Both the position numbers and the translations under genes were made by a program. This document shows, piece after piece, positions 13,717 through 20,188 of a stretch of DNA of 20,284 bases (position 1 is the first letter of the stretch; the number at the start of each line of letters is the position of its first letter). This stretch comes from Nitrososphaerota archaeon (GTDB lineage Archaea > Thermoproteota > Nitrososphaeria > Nitrososphaerales > Gagatemarchaeaceae), in assembly GCA_005877185.1 (NCBI GenBank), contig VBPQ01000059.1, positions 1-20,284 of the forward strand, in the 5' to 3' direction. The notes under the pieces are model-generated. The model was given only the letters and a program-made list of their open reading frames with translations, was not told where the DNA came from and made no database searches.

Positions 13717-14466
13717 CTACTCTTCCGCCTCCATCGGCGTCTCGGAAGGTGAGGAGCCAAAATACTTGTCCAGGAGGGCCTTTCTCTGCATCTCGTAGAC
13801 GGTCCTTCCACCGGTTATCGCGAGCTCGAAGGCCTTCCTGAAATTTTCAGGGGTGTAGATGCCGTCCACCTGCAGAAGCGTCACCTGGTTCAGGTTGGGC
13901 ATGAAGGCCACAGGCATGTCTCCCGACCCCTCCTTGTCTTCGGTGTCGTTGAGGTCGAGGACCACCTGCCCATCGACGATTCCAGAAGAACAGCCCACCA
14001 CGAGGTCTCTCATGTTTATTCCCGCGTCGGAGAGCGCGAGCGACGAAGCAGTGATTCCCGCTACCCTAGAGCCCCCGTCTGACTGCAGGACCTCGACGAA
14101 GATCTCGATCGCAGCCCTCGGATAGTCCTCCGCGATCAGCGCGGGTTCGAGCGCCTCTCTGATCACCTTCGAGATTTCTATCTCCCTCCGGGATGGCGCG
14201 GGGTTCTTCCTCTCGTCAACAGAGAAGGGAGCCATGTGGTACCTGCAGCGTATGAGCGCCCTATCAGGCAGGACCATGTGCTTCGGATGAACCTCCTTCG
14301 GCCCGTACACCGCCGCCACGATCTTGTTCTTACCGAACTCGATGTAGGCCGAACCGTCGGCATTCTTCAGCTGCCCCACCTCCATCCTGATGGGTCGGAG
14401 TTCGTTCCATCTCCTCCCGTCTGTCCTCACCCCGGCATCGCTGATGAGTTTCTTCTTAGTCTCCAC
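13717..14466 (-). CDS. rrp41: Exosome complex catalytic subunit Rrp41
   Basis: A 249-residue RNase PH-fold subunit carrying the phosphorolytic 3'-5' RNase and tailing site. RTDGRRWNELRPIRMEVG near the start, RCRYHMAPFS (73-82) with phosphate/RNA-binding arginines, LQSDGGSRVAGITA, and DLNDTEDKEGSGDMPVAFMP (171-190) are diagnostic. D183 corresponds to the catalytic Asp of Sulfolobus Rrp41 (D182). GTG 14466 overlaps the rrp4 stop by 11 bases, so translational coupling is likely. Confidence 0.96.
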   Translation of the reverse strand: METKKKLISDAGVRTDGRRWNELRPIRMEVGQLKNADGSAYIEFGKNKIVAAVYGPKEVHPKHMVLPDRALIRCRYHMAPFSVDERKNPAPSRREIEISKVIREALEPALIAEDYPRAAIEIFVEVLQSDGGSRVAGITASSLALSDAGINMRDLVVGCSSGIVDGQVVLDLNDTEDKEGSGDMPVAFMPNLNQVTLLQVDGIYTPENFRKAFELAITGGRTVYEMQRKALLDKYFGSSPSETPMEAEE

Positions 14467-15142
14467 CTTGTGCCTCTGCTCCGAGAAAGTTCTGGACCTT
14501 CGTCGTCAGGTCAGCGAGATGGGCCTCCTCCTCGATCATCTTGATGGCGTTCGCGGCCTTGAGAATCCCCTCTGGCGGTCCGGAGACGACGACAAGACCG
14601 TTTTGCCCAACCTTCAGTTCGCAGCCTGTCTGCGCGCTGATCATGTTGACCATGTATCCCTTTCTTCCTATCAACCTCGGCACCTTTGTTGGTGATATCT
14701 TAACGATTTCGCCCTTCGGGACCTTCCCCAGCCCGGGGCCACGAATCGAGATCTGCGGGTCTCTCGACCTGTCGAAGGCCTCTATCTTGCAGAGCAGCAG
14801 GTCGCCAACCTTGAATTTGCTGCTCAGGTCGTGTGTGGCGGGGGAGAAATCTCTTCCGAAGACAAACGAGGCGGGGAGGTAGCCGAAGAATGAAGAGTTG
14901 ATGTCGATCTCCCAACCGAACCCCGAGATATCGATGACCTTGCCCACGACCTGGTCGTCGACGTGCGGGATGTAGGGACCCGTGAGTGGTATTAGCTTCA
15001 CCCCGTCACTGCTAACCTCCGCCAGCCCGATCCTGAGCGCGATGTAGTCGCTTCCTCTCTTCTCTATGTAGCTCCCGTACCTGTGATCGCCGGAGGCAAT
15101 GACGTCTCCTGGGATGACCTGCTTTCTCGTTATGAGTGGCAA
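14456..15142 (-). CDS. rrp4: Exosome complex RNA-binding cap subunit Rrp4
   Basis: A 228-residue cap subunit that guides RNA into the exosome ring. It has an N-terminal domain (VIPGDVIASG), an S1 domain (about 62-135, VGKVIDISGFGWEIDINSS) and a KH domain with GRKG at 159-162 (VPRLIGRKGYMVNMI). The frame is open to 15268, but the extra 42 residues overlap SBDS and are not Rrp4-like. TTG 15142 follows the SBDS stop by five bases and has GGTGA 10 bases upstream, so it is the chosen start. Confidence 0.94.
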   Translation of the reverse strand: MPLITRKQVIPGDVIASGDHRYGSYIEKRGSDYIALRIGLAEVSSDGVKLIPLTGPYIPHVDDQVVGKVIDISGFGWEIDINSSFFGYLPASFVFGRDFSPATHDLSSKFKVGDLLLCKIEAFDRSRDPQISIRGPGLGKVPKGEIVKISPTKVPRLIGRKGYMVNMISAQTGCELKVGQNGLVVVSGPPEGILKAANAIKMIEEEAHLADLTTKVQNFLGAEAQGGD

Positions 15143-15147
15143 TTTGT

Positions 15148-15837
15148 TTATTTCACCAATGTGGCTTGGGCCGCTCCCTTCGTGTTCGAGCCTAGCTTCT
15201 CTAGCAGGCCAGGCTGGGAACCAGCGGGTATTTCTACTATTGCCGAGAGAGTGCCGTCGGCCCCCCACTCCTCCTTCAGAATCTCTCCGAAGTTCTTCAG
15301 GACTCCAATCGTCTGCCCCGAGTACTGCGGGGTGACCTTCACGAGCAGCCTGACCCTCTCCGACTTCAGGGGGATGATGCTCCGAATCTTCTCTACCACG
15401 GTCTTCGTCTGCTCGCTCGCATCCTGGAAGGGGTCGATGGAGATTCTCGCTTCCTGCATCGCCTGCTCCACCCTTATCGGGGGGTGTGGGAGGGACGTCC
15501 TGGGGTCGACATAGGTCTTCGCGATCATCGTAACGATGCTCTTTCTCTTCTCGTCGAGGAGCTTCTTCCTCTGCTCCTGCGTCAGCTGGAGCTCACCCCT
15601 CCTTAGCACCTCGACCGCGGCCTTCGCCGGGTCCTCGGTCTTGAAGTGTTTCTTGAGCTTCTCAGTGCCGACCCTGAGTCCTTTTGACGAGTCGGAGAAG
15701 ACTTCGTCTACCGCGATGACCTGAGACGGTTCTATCTGCTTCCCAAGCTTGAAGTTCAGCGCGGGGTCAGGGTTTACCAGTATCTCGAAGTGTTCGCCAT
15801 CTACGACTAGGCGCACCGTTGTATATCTGCTGCTCAT
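15148..15837 (-). CDS. sdo1: SBDS/Sdo1 ribosome maturation protein
   Basis: A 229-residue protein of the Shwachman-Bodian-Diamond family. The N-terminal FYSH domain runs from TTVRLVVDGEHFEILVNPDP through VFSDSSKGLRVGTEKLKKHF. The helical middle domain includes LTQEQRKKLLDEKRKSIVTM, and the last domain is ferredoxin-like. It acts in late maturation of the large subunit (eIF6 release, by analogy). The ATG lies 12 bases after the psmA stop. The cluster with exosome and psmA genes is the conserved archaeal arrangement. Confidence 0.95.
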   Translation of the reverse strand: MSSRYTTVRLVVDGEHFEILVNPDPALNFKLGKQIEPSQVIAVDEVFSDSSKGLRVGTEKLKKHFKTEDPAKAAVEVLRRGELQLTQEQRKKLLDEKRKSIVTMIAKTYVDPRTSLPHPPIRVEQAMQEARISIDPFQDASEQTKTVVEKIRSIIPLKSERVRLLVKVTPQYSGQTIGVLKNFGEILKEEWGADGTLSAIVEIPAGSQPGLLEKLGSNTKGAAQATLVK

Positions 15838-15849
15838 CGAAAAGCATCT

Positions 15850-16599
15850 TCAACTGCTCTTTGCTGGTGGCTTGTCGCTTCGGGTCTTTGCGCTCCCCGC
15901 GTTCTTTCCGATCTCCTGCTCGGTCAGCCTCCGCATCTTCTTAGTATCCGCGTCTATCACGGCCGTCTTGATGTGTGCCGTGCCGTGCTTGTCCTCGCTG
16001 ACCAGGTAGATGCATTCGATGGCGAGGGTGACTGCCTGGTCGATGCTTGTCTCCTTGCTGTAATTCTTTTCGAGGTAGTCGTTAACCTGGTCGCTCCCAG
16101 CTCCGATGGCTATCGCCTCGAAGCCCTGGTAAGCCCCGGTGGGGTCAGTGAGGAAGACGACAGGCCCGTTGTTCTCGTCCACGCCCGCGATGATGAGGGA
16201 GACTCCGAAGGGTCTCACACCCGCATACTGAGTGTACTGCTGATTCAGGTCAGCTATCCTCTTGGCTATCGACTCCACGTCGATAGGCTCGTCGTAGATC
16301 AGCCTGTTACTCTGCGACATGACACGCGCATTGTCGACCTGAATCCTCGCATCGGGGATGTAGCCGGCGCCTACCGCGCCGACGTGGTCGTCGATCTGGA
16401 ACATCTTGATCGACGTGTCGCCGCTCTGCAGTTTTCTGCCTCTCTCCTCGACCGCGAGTACGACTCCCTTATTCGTTCGTATCCCGACCGCGAGACTTCC
16501 ACGCCTGACTGTCTCGAGCGCGTACTCGACTTGATAAAGCCTGCCGTCGGGGGAGAAGATGGTAATCGCTCTATCGTATCCCGCCGAGGGTGCAAACAT
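15850..16599 (-). CDS. psmA: 20S proteasome alpha subunit
   Basis: A 249-residue alpha-ring subunit. The gate-forming start GYDRAITIFSPDGRLYQVEY, then ALETVRRGSLAVGIR and the GRKLQ block with its conserved lysine, are textbook. Alpha subunits are non-catalytic and receive the C-terminal tails of regulators such as PAN or Cdc48. The tail is basic and serine-rich (TRSDKPPAKSS). ATG 16599 has a GGAG-containing leader of about 22 bases, unlike the leaderless genes nearby. It is the first gene of the exosome run. No beta subunit is in the window. Confidence 0.96.
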   Translation of the reverse strand: MFAPSAGYDRAITIFSPDGRLYQVEYALETVRRGSLAVGIRTNKGVVLAVEERGRKLQSGDTSIKMFQIDDHVGAVGAGYIPDARIQVDNARVMSQSNRLIYDEPIDVESIAKRIADLNQQYTQYAGVRPFGVSLIIAGVDENNGPVVFLTDPTGAYQGFEAIAIGAGSDQVNDYLEKNYSKETSIDQAVTLAIECIYLVSEDKHGTAHIKTAVIDADTKKMRRLTEQEIGKNAGSAKTRSDKPPAKSS

Positions 16600-16642
16600 T
16601 TTTTCTCTCTCTAGCTCCTAATCTTCGAACCTCTTTCGTCTG

Positions 16643-16651
16643 CTTTAAAAG
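16643..16651 (-). promoter_or_regulatory. TATA box for the psmA-exosome operon
   Basis: CTTTTAAAG on the minus strand, centred 48 bases before ATG 16599. It predicts a transcript with a leader of roughly 20-22 bases that contains a short GGAG ribosome-binding site. Confidence 0.5.
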
Positions 16652-16722
16652 TTTGTTTACGCATCGGCCAACTTCTTTCTTCAGCGAGTCGAGAGAGAGC
16701 GAGGGTTGGATTTACAAAAGTT

Positions 16723-16729
16723 CTTATGG
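16723..16729 (+). promoter_or_regulatory. Weak TATA-like element for the amidotransferase gene
   Basis: CTTATGG, centred 29 bases before TTG 16755. It is a poor match to consensus; a further A/T stretch lies at 16711-16719. Confidence 0.35.
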
Positions 16730-16754
16730 TTCAGAGAGTCCGCGCCGAGCGAGT

Positions 16755-17354
16755 TTGTTCGAGCTTCTTCTCGTGAACAACTACGACGCGTCTCATCGGG
16801 AGAGGGCGCTGACCCTGAAGGCCTCCCTCGCCAGGCTGGGTGGCGGAGTCGAGGTCACCGATTGGAATCTCCTCACGACCGCGAAGCTAGGAGAGTACGA
16901 CGGGGTCGTACTGAGCGGTTCCTACGACATGCTATCGCGGGAGAGGATTCAGGCGAAGTTTGCGAAGGAGATAGACGCCATGAAGGACTACGGCGGCCCA
17001 GCCCTGGGGGTCTGCTTCGGCCACCAGCTCCTCGGTCACGCCTTCGGGTCGAGGGTGGTGAGGGCGGCTGCCAGCGCGAAGGGCTACCGAGACGCGGAGG
17101 TCTTGAGGCATGACCCTCTCTTCAGGGGCCTTCCCAGCTCCATCGGCGTCTACGAGTCTCATTACGAGGAGGTCGAGTCCCTCCCCGCAAGCTTCGCCCA
17201 CCTCGCCCGAAGCTCGACCGCAGAGATTTGTGCGATGAAGCACTGCAGGCTCCCGATCTACGGCGTGCAGTTCCATCCGGAGCGTTACAGCCTCGAGAAG
17301 CCGGACGGGGAGGTGATCCTTGCGAATTTCGTCGAACACCTCACCGAGGAATGA
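16755..17354 (+). CDS. Class I glutamine amidotransferase domain protein
   Basis: A 199-residue stand-alone class I GATase, similar to GMP synthase and other type 1 amidotransferase domains. The nucleophile elbow is GVCFGHQLLGHAFG (C87), and GVQFHPE supplies H174 and E176, so the catalytic triad is complete. VVLSGSYDML forms the oxyanion-side loop. It would release ammonia from glutamine or cleave a gamma-glutamyl bond, and no synthase partner is adjacent. The frame is open to 16590, overlapping psmA, but the added residues are low-complexity and unlike the family. TTG 16755 places the first strand (ELLLVNNYD) at the start. It is followed nine bases later by the JAMM peptidase. Confidence 0.85.
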   Translation: MFELLLVNNYDASHRERALTLKASLARLGGGVEVTDWNLLTTAKLGEYDGVVLSGSYDMLSRERIQAKFAKEIDAMKDYGGPALGVCFGHQLLGHAFGSRVVRAAASAKGYRDAEVLRHDPLFRGLPSSIGVYESHYEEVESLPASFAHLARSSTAEICAMKHCRLPIYGVQFHPERYSLEKPDGEVILANFVEHLTEE

Positions 17355-17363
17355 GGTGTCGGC

Positions 17364-17747
17364 TTGCCCGTCGAGAAGGTTGTCATCGAAAAGCAGGTGG
17401 TAGACAGCTTGCTTTCATACTCGCAGATGTCCTACCCGAGGGAGGGGATCCTTCTCCTGCGGGGCAAAGTGAAGAAGGGTGTGGCCGTCGTCTCGGGCGT
17501 CGTGATCCCTCCCGCCGCGGTGCACGGCGAGGGGTTCTCTTCGTTCAGCTGGTTCATGCTTCCAGTCGACTCCTCCTTCTTGGGGGTCGCGCACTCACAT
17601 CCCTCCGGCAACGCGATGCCTTCTGAACAGGATCTGCTTCACCTGGCTGGGAGGATAATGGTAATCCTCGGCTATCCCTACACGGGTCCGTCGTCCCTGC
17701 GTGTCTACAACTCCAGGGGGAGGGAGTTGCCGTTCGAGGTCGAATAG
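17364..17747 (+). CDS. JAMM/MPN+ metallopeptidase (Rpn11-like, short)
   Basis: A 127-residue single-domain protein with the complete JAMM zinc motif: E27 (YPREGILLL) and H77-S-H79-P-x6-S87-x2-D90 in AHSHPSGNAMPSEQD. This class removes ubiquitin-like modifiers from proteins in eukaryotes (Rpn11) and archaea (HvJAMM1 acting on SAMPs). A desampylase-like role is inferred. Other JAMM roles, such as sulfur-carrier processing, are possible. The TTG start has GAGGTG (17353-17358) five bases upstream, overlapping the amidotransferase stop. It is transcribed in the region divergent from the proteasome alpha gene. Confidence 0.87.
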   Translation: MPVEKVVIEKQVVDSLLSYSQMSYPREGILLLRGKVKKGVAVVSGVVIPPAAVHGEGFSSFSWFMLPVDSSFLGVAHSHPSGNAMPSEQDLLHLAGRIMVILGYPYTGPSSLRVYNSRGRELPFEVE

Positions 17748-17748
17748 C

Positions 17749-19305
17749 TTGAGACCCCTCCGCTCTCCCGCCCCCCCGCTTTTGGTCTTCCTGCTGCTGC
17801 TGCTGCTGGCAGCCCTTCCTGCGGCCGGCCAGGTTCCCAGCACTCGGACGGCGAAGGGTCAGCTCACCGTTATCGTCATCCCGGTGGAATTCACCGACTT
17901 CTCGCACACGGAGAGCATTCAGGCTCTCAACCAGACTATGGCCCAGGTTGCGCAGTACTACTCGGCCGCCTCCTTCGGGAAGGCGGTCATGCATGCGACA
18001 GTCCTTCCTAGATGGCTCCTCCTCGGCCATCCCATGGCCTATTATGGCTCTGACAACGCCGTGGGCGACGACGCAGGTGGGAACCCGAGCGGATCGGAGC
18101 AGCTGATAGTCGACGCCGTCTCCAGCGCACGATCGAGTGCCGACCTCAGCCCGTACGCTTTCGTGGTCGTCGTCCACGCTGGTGCCGACCAGGCGACGGC
18201 CTCCCCGCTTCAAAAGTCGCCGCTCATCTGGTCGAGAACTTGGATAGGGAAGATGTTTCTCCCGGCCGGCTCCGATGCGGGCTCGATCGTCTCAGAGTTC
18301 AGTCCATACGGAGTGTGGGCCCACGAACTCGGCCATCAGACCGGGCACCTCCCCGACATGTATGACCTGCTCGACTCTTCACTCCACTACATGGGAACGT
18401 GGTCGCTTATGGACATAGGAGCCTACCTTGGTCAGCCCCTCGGCAACCAGCCCGGTCTCTTCGACGCATGGAGTAGGACGTCTCTCGGGTGGATTGCCCC
18501 GACGGTGGTCGGGAACGGCGACTACAACCTCATCCCCGCGGAGACGCCACCCTCAGGTTCTTCTCAGGGCTGCTGCTACGCCCTCGAAGTCCAGGTCGAC
18601 TCAGCCTCGTACTATCTGGTCGAGCTTCGCCTGAAGGAAGGGATTGATTCGGCCCAGCGAACCCAGGGGGTCCTCATCTATCTGTATAACGCATCAGCCA
18701 GCCACGGGCAGATTAGGGTAGTCGACATTCACGTCCCCAGCTCGCCGGCCAGAGGCGACCTCTCCAACGCGGCCCTCACGGCCGGAGAGGCCTTCTCCGA
18801 CATAAAGCACAAGGTCGTCATCTCGGTCATCTCATCCTCATCAGCAGGATACACAGTGCATGTCAGCTCCCAGCAAACGTATTCACTATCGGTGATAATG
18901 CCGGCATCGGTGAACGTCCTCACTAGCCAGGAATTCTACGTCGTGCTCAACCCACCGATCGGCGGCCTCAGACTTCAGGTTTTCCTCGACGAGTCAACTC
19001 AATCGGTAGCCCCCCCCACCACCACCACCGCCAGTCCGAGATACAACTTCACCCTCTACCTTCCAACGGGGGAGCAGGGACTCCACAACCTCACGGCTGA
19101 CCTGTCCGACTCGGCAGGAAACACGCTGGCTTCTTCCACCGTAGAATTCTCTGCCGTCGTCCCCCTCTGGGTCACACTGATCCAGCCGACCGCGCTGTAT
19201 GCGTACATCGCGCTGGCCGTCCTCGTCGTCCTTGTGAGTGCTGTCGCTTCGAGTTATCGAAGAAGACGGAGGGAGGCAGGGTTGCAATCGACGGGCGGTG
19301 GCTGA
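17749..19305 (+). CDS. Membrane-anchored M6-like zinc metalloprotease
   Basis: A 518-residue exported protein. The signal peptide is MRPLRSPAPP plus a Leu run ending ALPAAGQ. The catalytic region carries WAHELGHQTGHLPDMYD (H192, E193, H196) and GTWSLMDIG, as in the immune inhibitor A (M6) family. Beta-rich domains follow, then a membrane span (about 471-494) and a basic tail (YRRRRREAG), so it is anchored with its body outside. The usual M6 motif is HExxHxxGxxD. Here one extra residue (H200) shifts the Asp to position 12 (D203). The TTG start is one base after the JAMM stop. A longer frame from GTG 17701 would overlap JAMM and spoil the signal peptide. Confidence 0.85.
   Translation: MRPLRSPAPPLLVFLLLLLLAALPAAGQVPSTRTAKGQLTVIVIPVEFTDFSHTESIQALNQTMAQVAQYYSAASFGKAVMHATVLPRWLLLGHPMAYYGSDNAVGDDAGGNPSGSEQLIVDAVSSARSSADLSPYAFVVVVHAGADQATASPLQKSPLIWSRTWIGKMFLPAGSDAGSIVSEFSPYGVWAHELGHQTGHLPDMYDLLDSSLHYMGTWSLMDIGAYLGQPLGNQPGLFDAWSRTSLGWIAPTVVGNGDYNLIPAETPPSGSSQGCCYALEVQVDSASYYLVELRLKEGIDSAQRTQGVLIYLYNASASHGQIRVVDIHVPSSPARGDLSNAALTAGEAFSDIKHKVVISVISSSSAGYTVHVSSQQTYSLSVIMPASVNVLTSQEFYVVLNPPIGGLRLQVFLDESTQSVAPPTTTTASPRYNFTLYLPTGEQGLHNLTADLSDSAGNTLASSTVEFSAVVPLWVTLIQPTALYAYIALAVLVVLVSAVASSYRRRRREAGLQSTGGG
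17791..17808 (+). repeat. Six tandem CTG triplets in the signal peptide
   Basis: Six consecutive CTG codons encode six Leu in the hydrophobic core of the M6-like protease signal peptide. A run of seven C lies 20 bases upstream, at about 17770-17777. Gain or loss of triplets would only alter the length of the hydrophobic core. Confidence 0.6.
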
Positions 19306-19310
19306 CGCGA

Positions 19311-19350
19311 TTCATTCATCCCTTTCATTCATTCTTTCTTTCTCTGTCTT
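19311..19350 (+). terminator. Pyrimidine-rich TTCA/TTTC repeats after the protease gene
   Basis: A 40-base tract of TTCATTCAT and TTTCTTTCT units begins five bases after the M6-like protease stop. Several T-runs on the coding strand without a stem fit archaeal intrinsic termination. It also separates this operon from the promoter at 19360. Confidence 0.5.
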
Positions 19351-19359
19351 GCGTCAGGG

Positions 19360-19367
19360 TTAAATAC
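19360..19367 (+). promoter_or_regulatory. TATA box for the small gene at 19391
   Basis: TTAAATAC, centred 28 bases before GTG 19391, the same spacing as the other leaderless genes in the window. Confidence 0.5.
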
Positions 19368-19390
19368 CGTTTGCCGACGAACTGCCGTCG

Positions 19391-19577
19391 GTGAACTCGG
19401 ATTTCGTACAATAAGGGGCAGACGTGGGGGGCACTCAAGAAGGCTTGGCGGGGATACAAGGTGGCCAAGGTTCAGAACAACAAGGAGGACATGAAGAAGT
19501 ACGCCGAGAGGATTAGGACGCTTCAGAAGGAGCTCGGTCTCACCCAGGCCAAGTTTCCAGACTTGGGCCTGATGTAG
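19391..19577 (+). CDS. Small basic protein with an apparent frame break near its start
   Basis: The convincing part is a frame ending at TAG 19575-19577. It reads KGQTWGALKKAWRGYKVAKV, then EDMKKYAERIRTLQKELGLT and QAKFPDLGLM, a charged, probably helical protein. That frame has no standard start between an in-frame TGA (19392-19394) and GTG 19461. The promoter points to GTG 19391, whose frame stops after seven codons (MNSDFVQ, TAA 19412-19414). Skipping the T of that TAA joins both parts into about 61 residues. Either a base was inserted, a +1 frameshift occurs, or the protein starts at 19461 with 38 residues. I do not recognise the family. Confidence 0.5.
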
Positions 19578-19598
19578 AAGGTCGCTCCGGCCCTACGT

Positions 19599-19985
19599 CT
19601 AACTCTGAATTTGCGAGTAATTGCTAACTATCATGTTCCTCAGCTCCTGAGCCTGCTGGAGGGTGAAGTCGGGCTCGGTGGAGACGAGGAGGAGCTTGTT
19701 TCCCATGTTGAAGGTTAGGATGTTCACCTTCTCGCGCTTTATGAACGTGAACTGGGTCTTCCCAAAGTAACGGTCCCAGGTCTTGTCGGTGCTAAGTTGG
19801 ATGGTTACGGTTGCTATGAGGCGGAGGTCCTCACTCTGAGGCTCGAGGGAGGGCACGCCTCGCCTCATTCCTCCCGAGATCAATCTCCCGCTCTCGTCGA
19901 GGATGGCAGCGTACCTGATTCTCCTATCGAACTTGAAGACATCGTTGCTTATCTTCTCTAGTTGCGGCTGGAACAGACTCCCCAC
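19599..19985 (-). CDS. Conserved archaeal protein, possible DUF6659/roadblock-like fold
   Basis: A 128-residue soluble protein. The pattern RRIRYAAILDESGRLISGG, then LIATVTIQLSTDKTWDRYFG and NMGNKLLLVSTEP, gives alternating strands and helices like small roadblock/profilin-type domains. It resembles uncharacterised proteins common in Thaumarchaeota (DUF6659, recalled rather than searched). No catalytic residues stand out. Such domains often bind small GTPases or act as sensors, but nothing here shows that. GTG 19985 is used, with a strong TATA box centred 31 bases upstream, giving a leader of only a few bases. Confidence 0.65.
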   Translation of the reverse strand: MGSLFQPQLEKISNDVFKFDRRIRYAAILDESGRLISGGMRRGVPSLEPQSEDLRLIATVTIQLSTDKTWDRYFGKTQFTFIKREKVNILTFNMGNKLLLVSTEPDFTLQQAQELRNMIVSNYSQIQS

Positions 19986-20012
19986 CTGTCTCTCACAGAT
20001 ATACTATCTTAC

Positions 20013-20019
20013 TATAAAA
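20013..20019 (-). promoter_or_regulatory. TATA box for the gene at 19985
   Basis: TTTTATA on the minus strand within a longer T-rich element, centred about 31 bases before GTG 19985. It is the best TATA match in the window. Confidence 0.6.
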
Positions 20020-20188
20020 AGAGTACCGACAGCGAGTGCTTCTTTTTGTGTAGGCTGACGTTATTCGCATTTAACGGGTAAATTACCACTTTGCCCTTGG
20101 GTAGGCCCGCCAGAGAACTCCTGGATGCTCGCTTGGTTTTGGAGGGCATCTTATCGGTGAGTTTCAAACGAACTTCTCTCAACTGCAA

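Noticed and set aside
15143..15268. Longer Rrp4 from 15268
   Set aside because: The 42 extra residues overlap the SBDS coding end and do not resemble an Rrp4 N-terminus; TTG 15142 has GGTGA upstream.
20012..20149. Minus-strand 45-codon frame starting MPSKTKRASRSS
   Set aside because: It runs through the strong TATA box of the gene at 19985, has no promoter at the usual spacing and no family resemblance.
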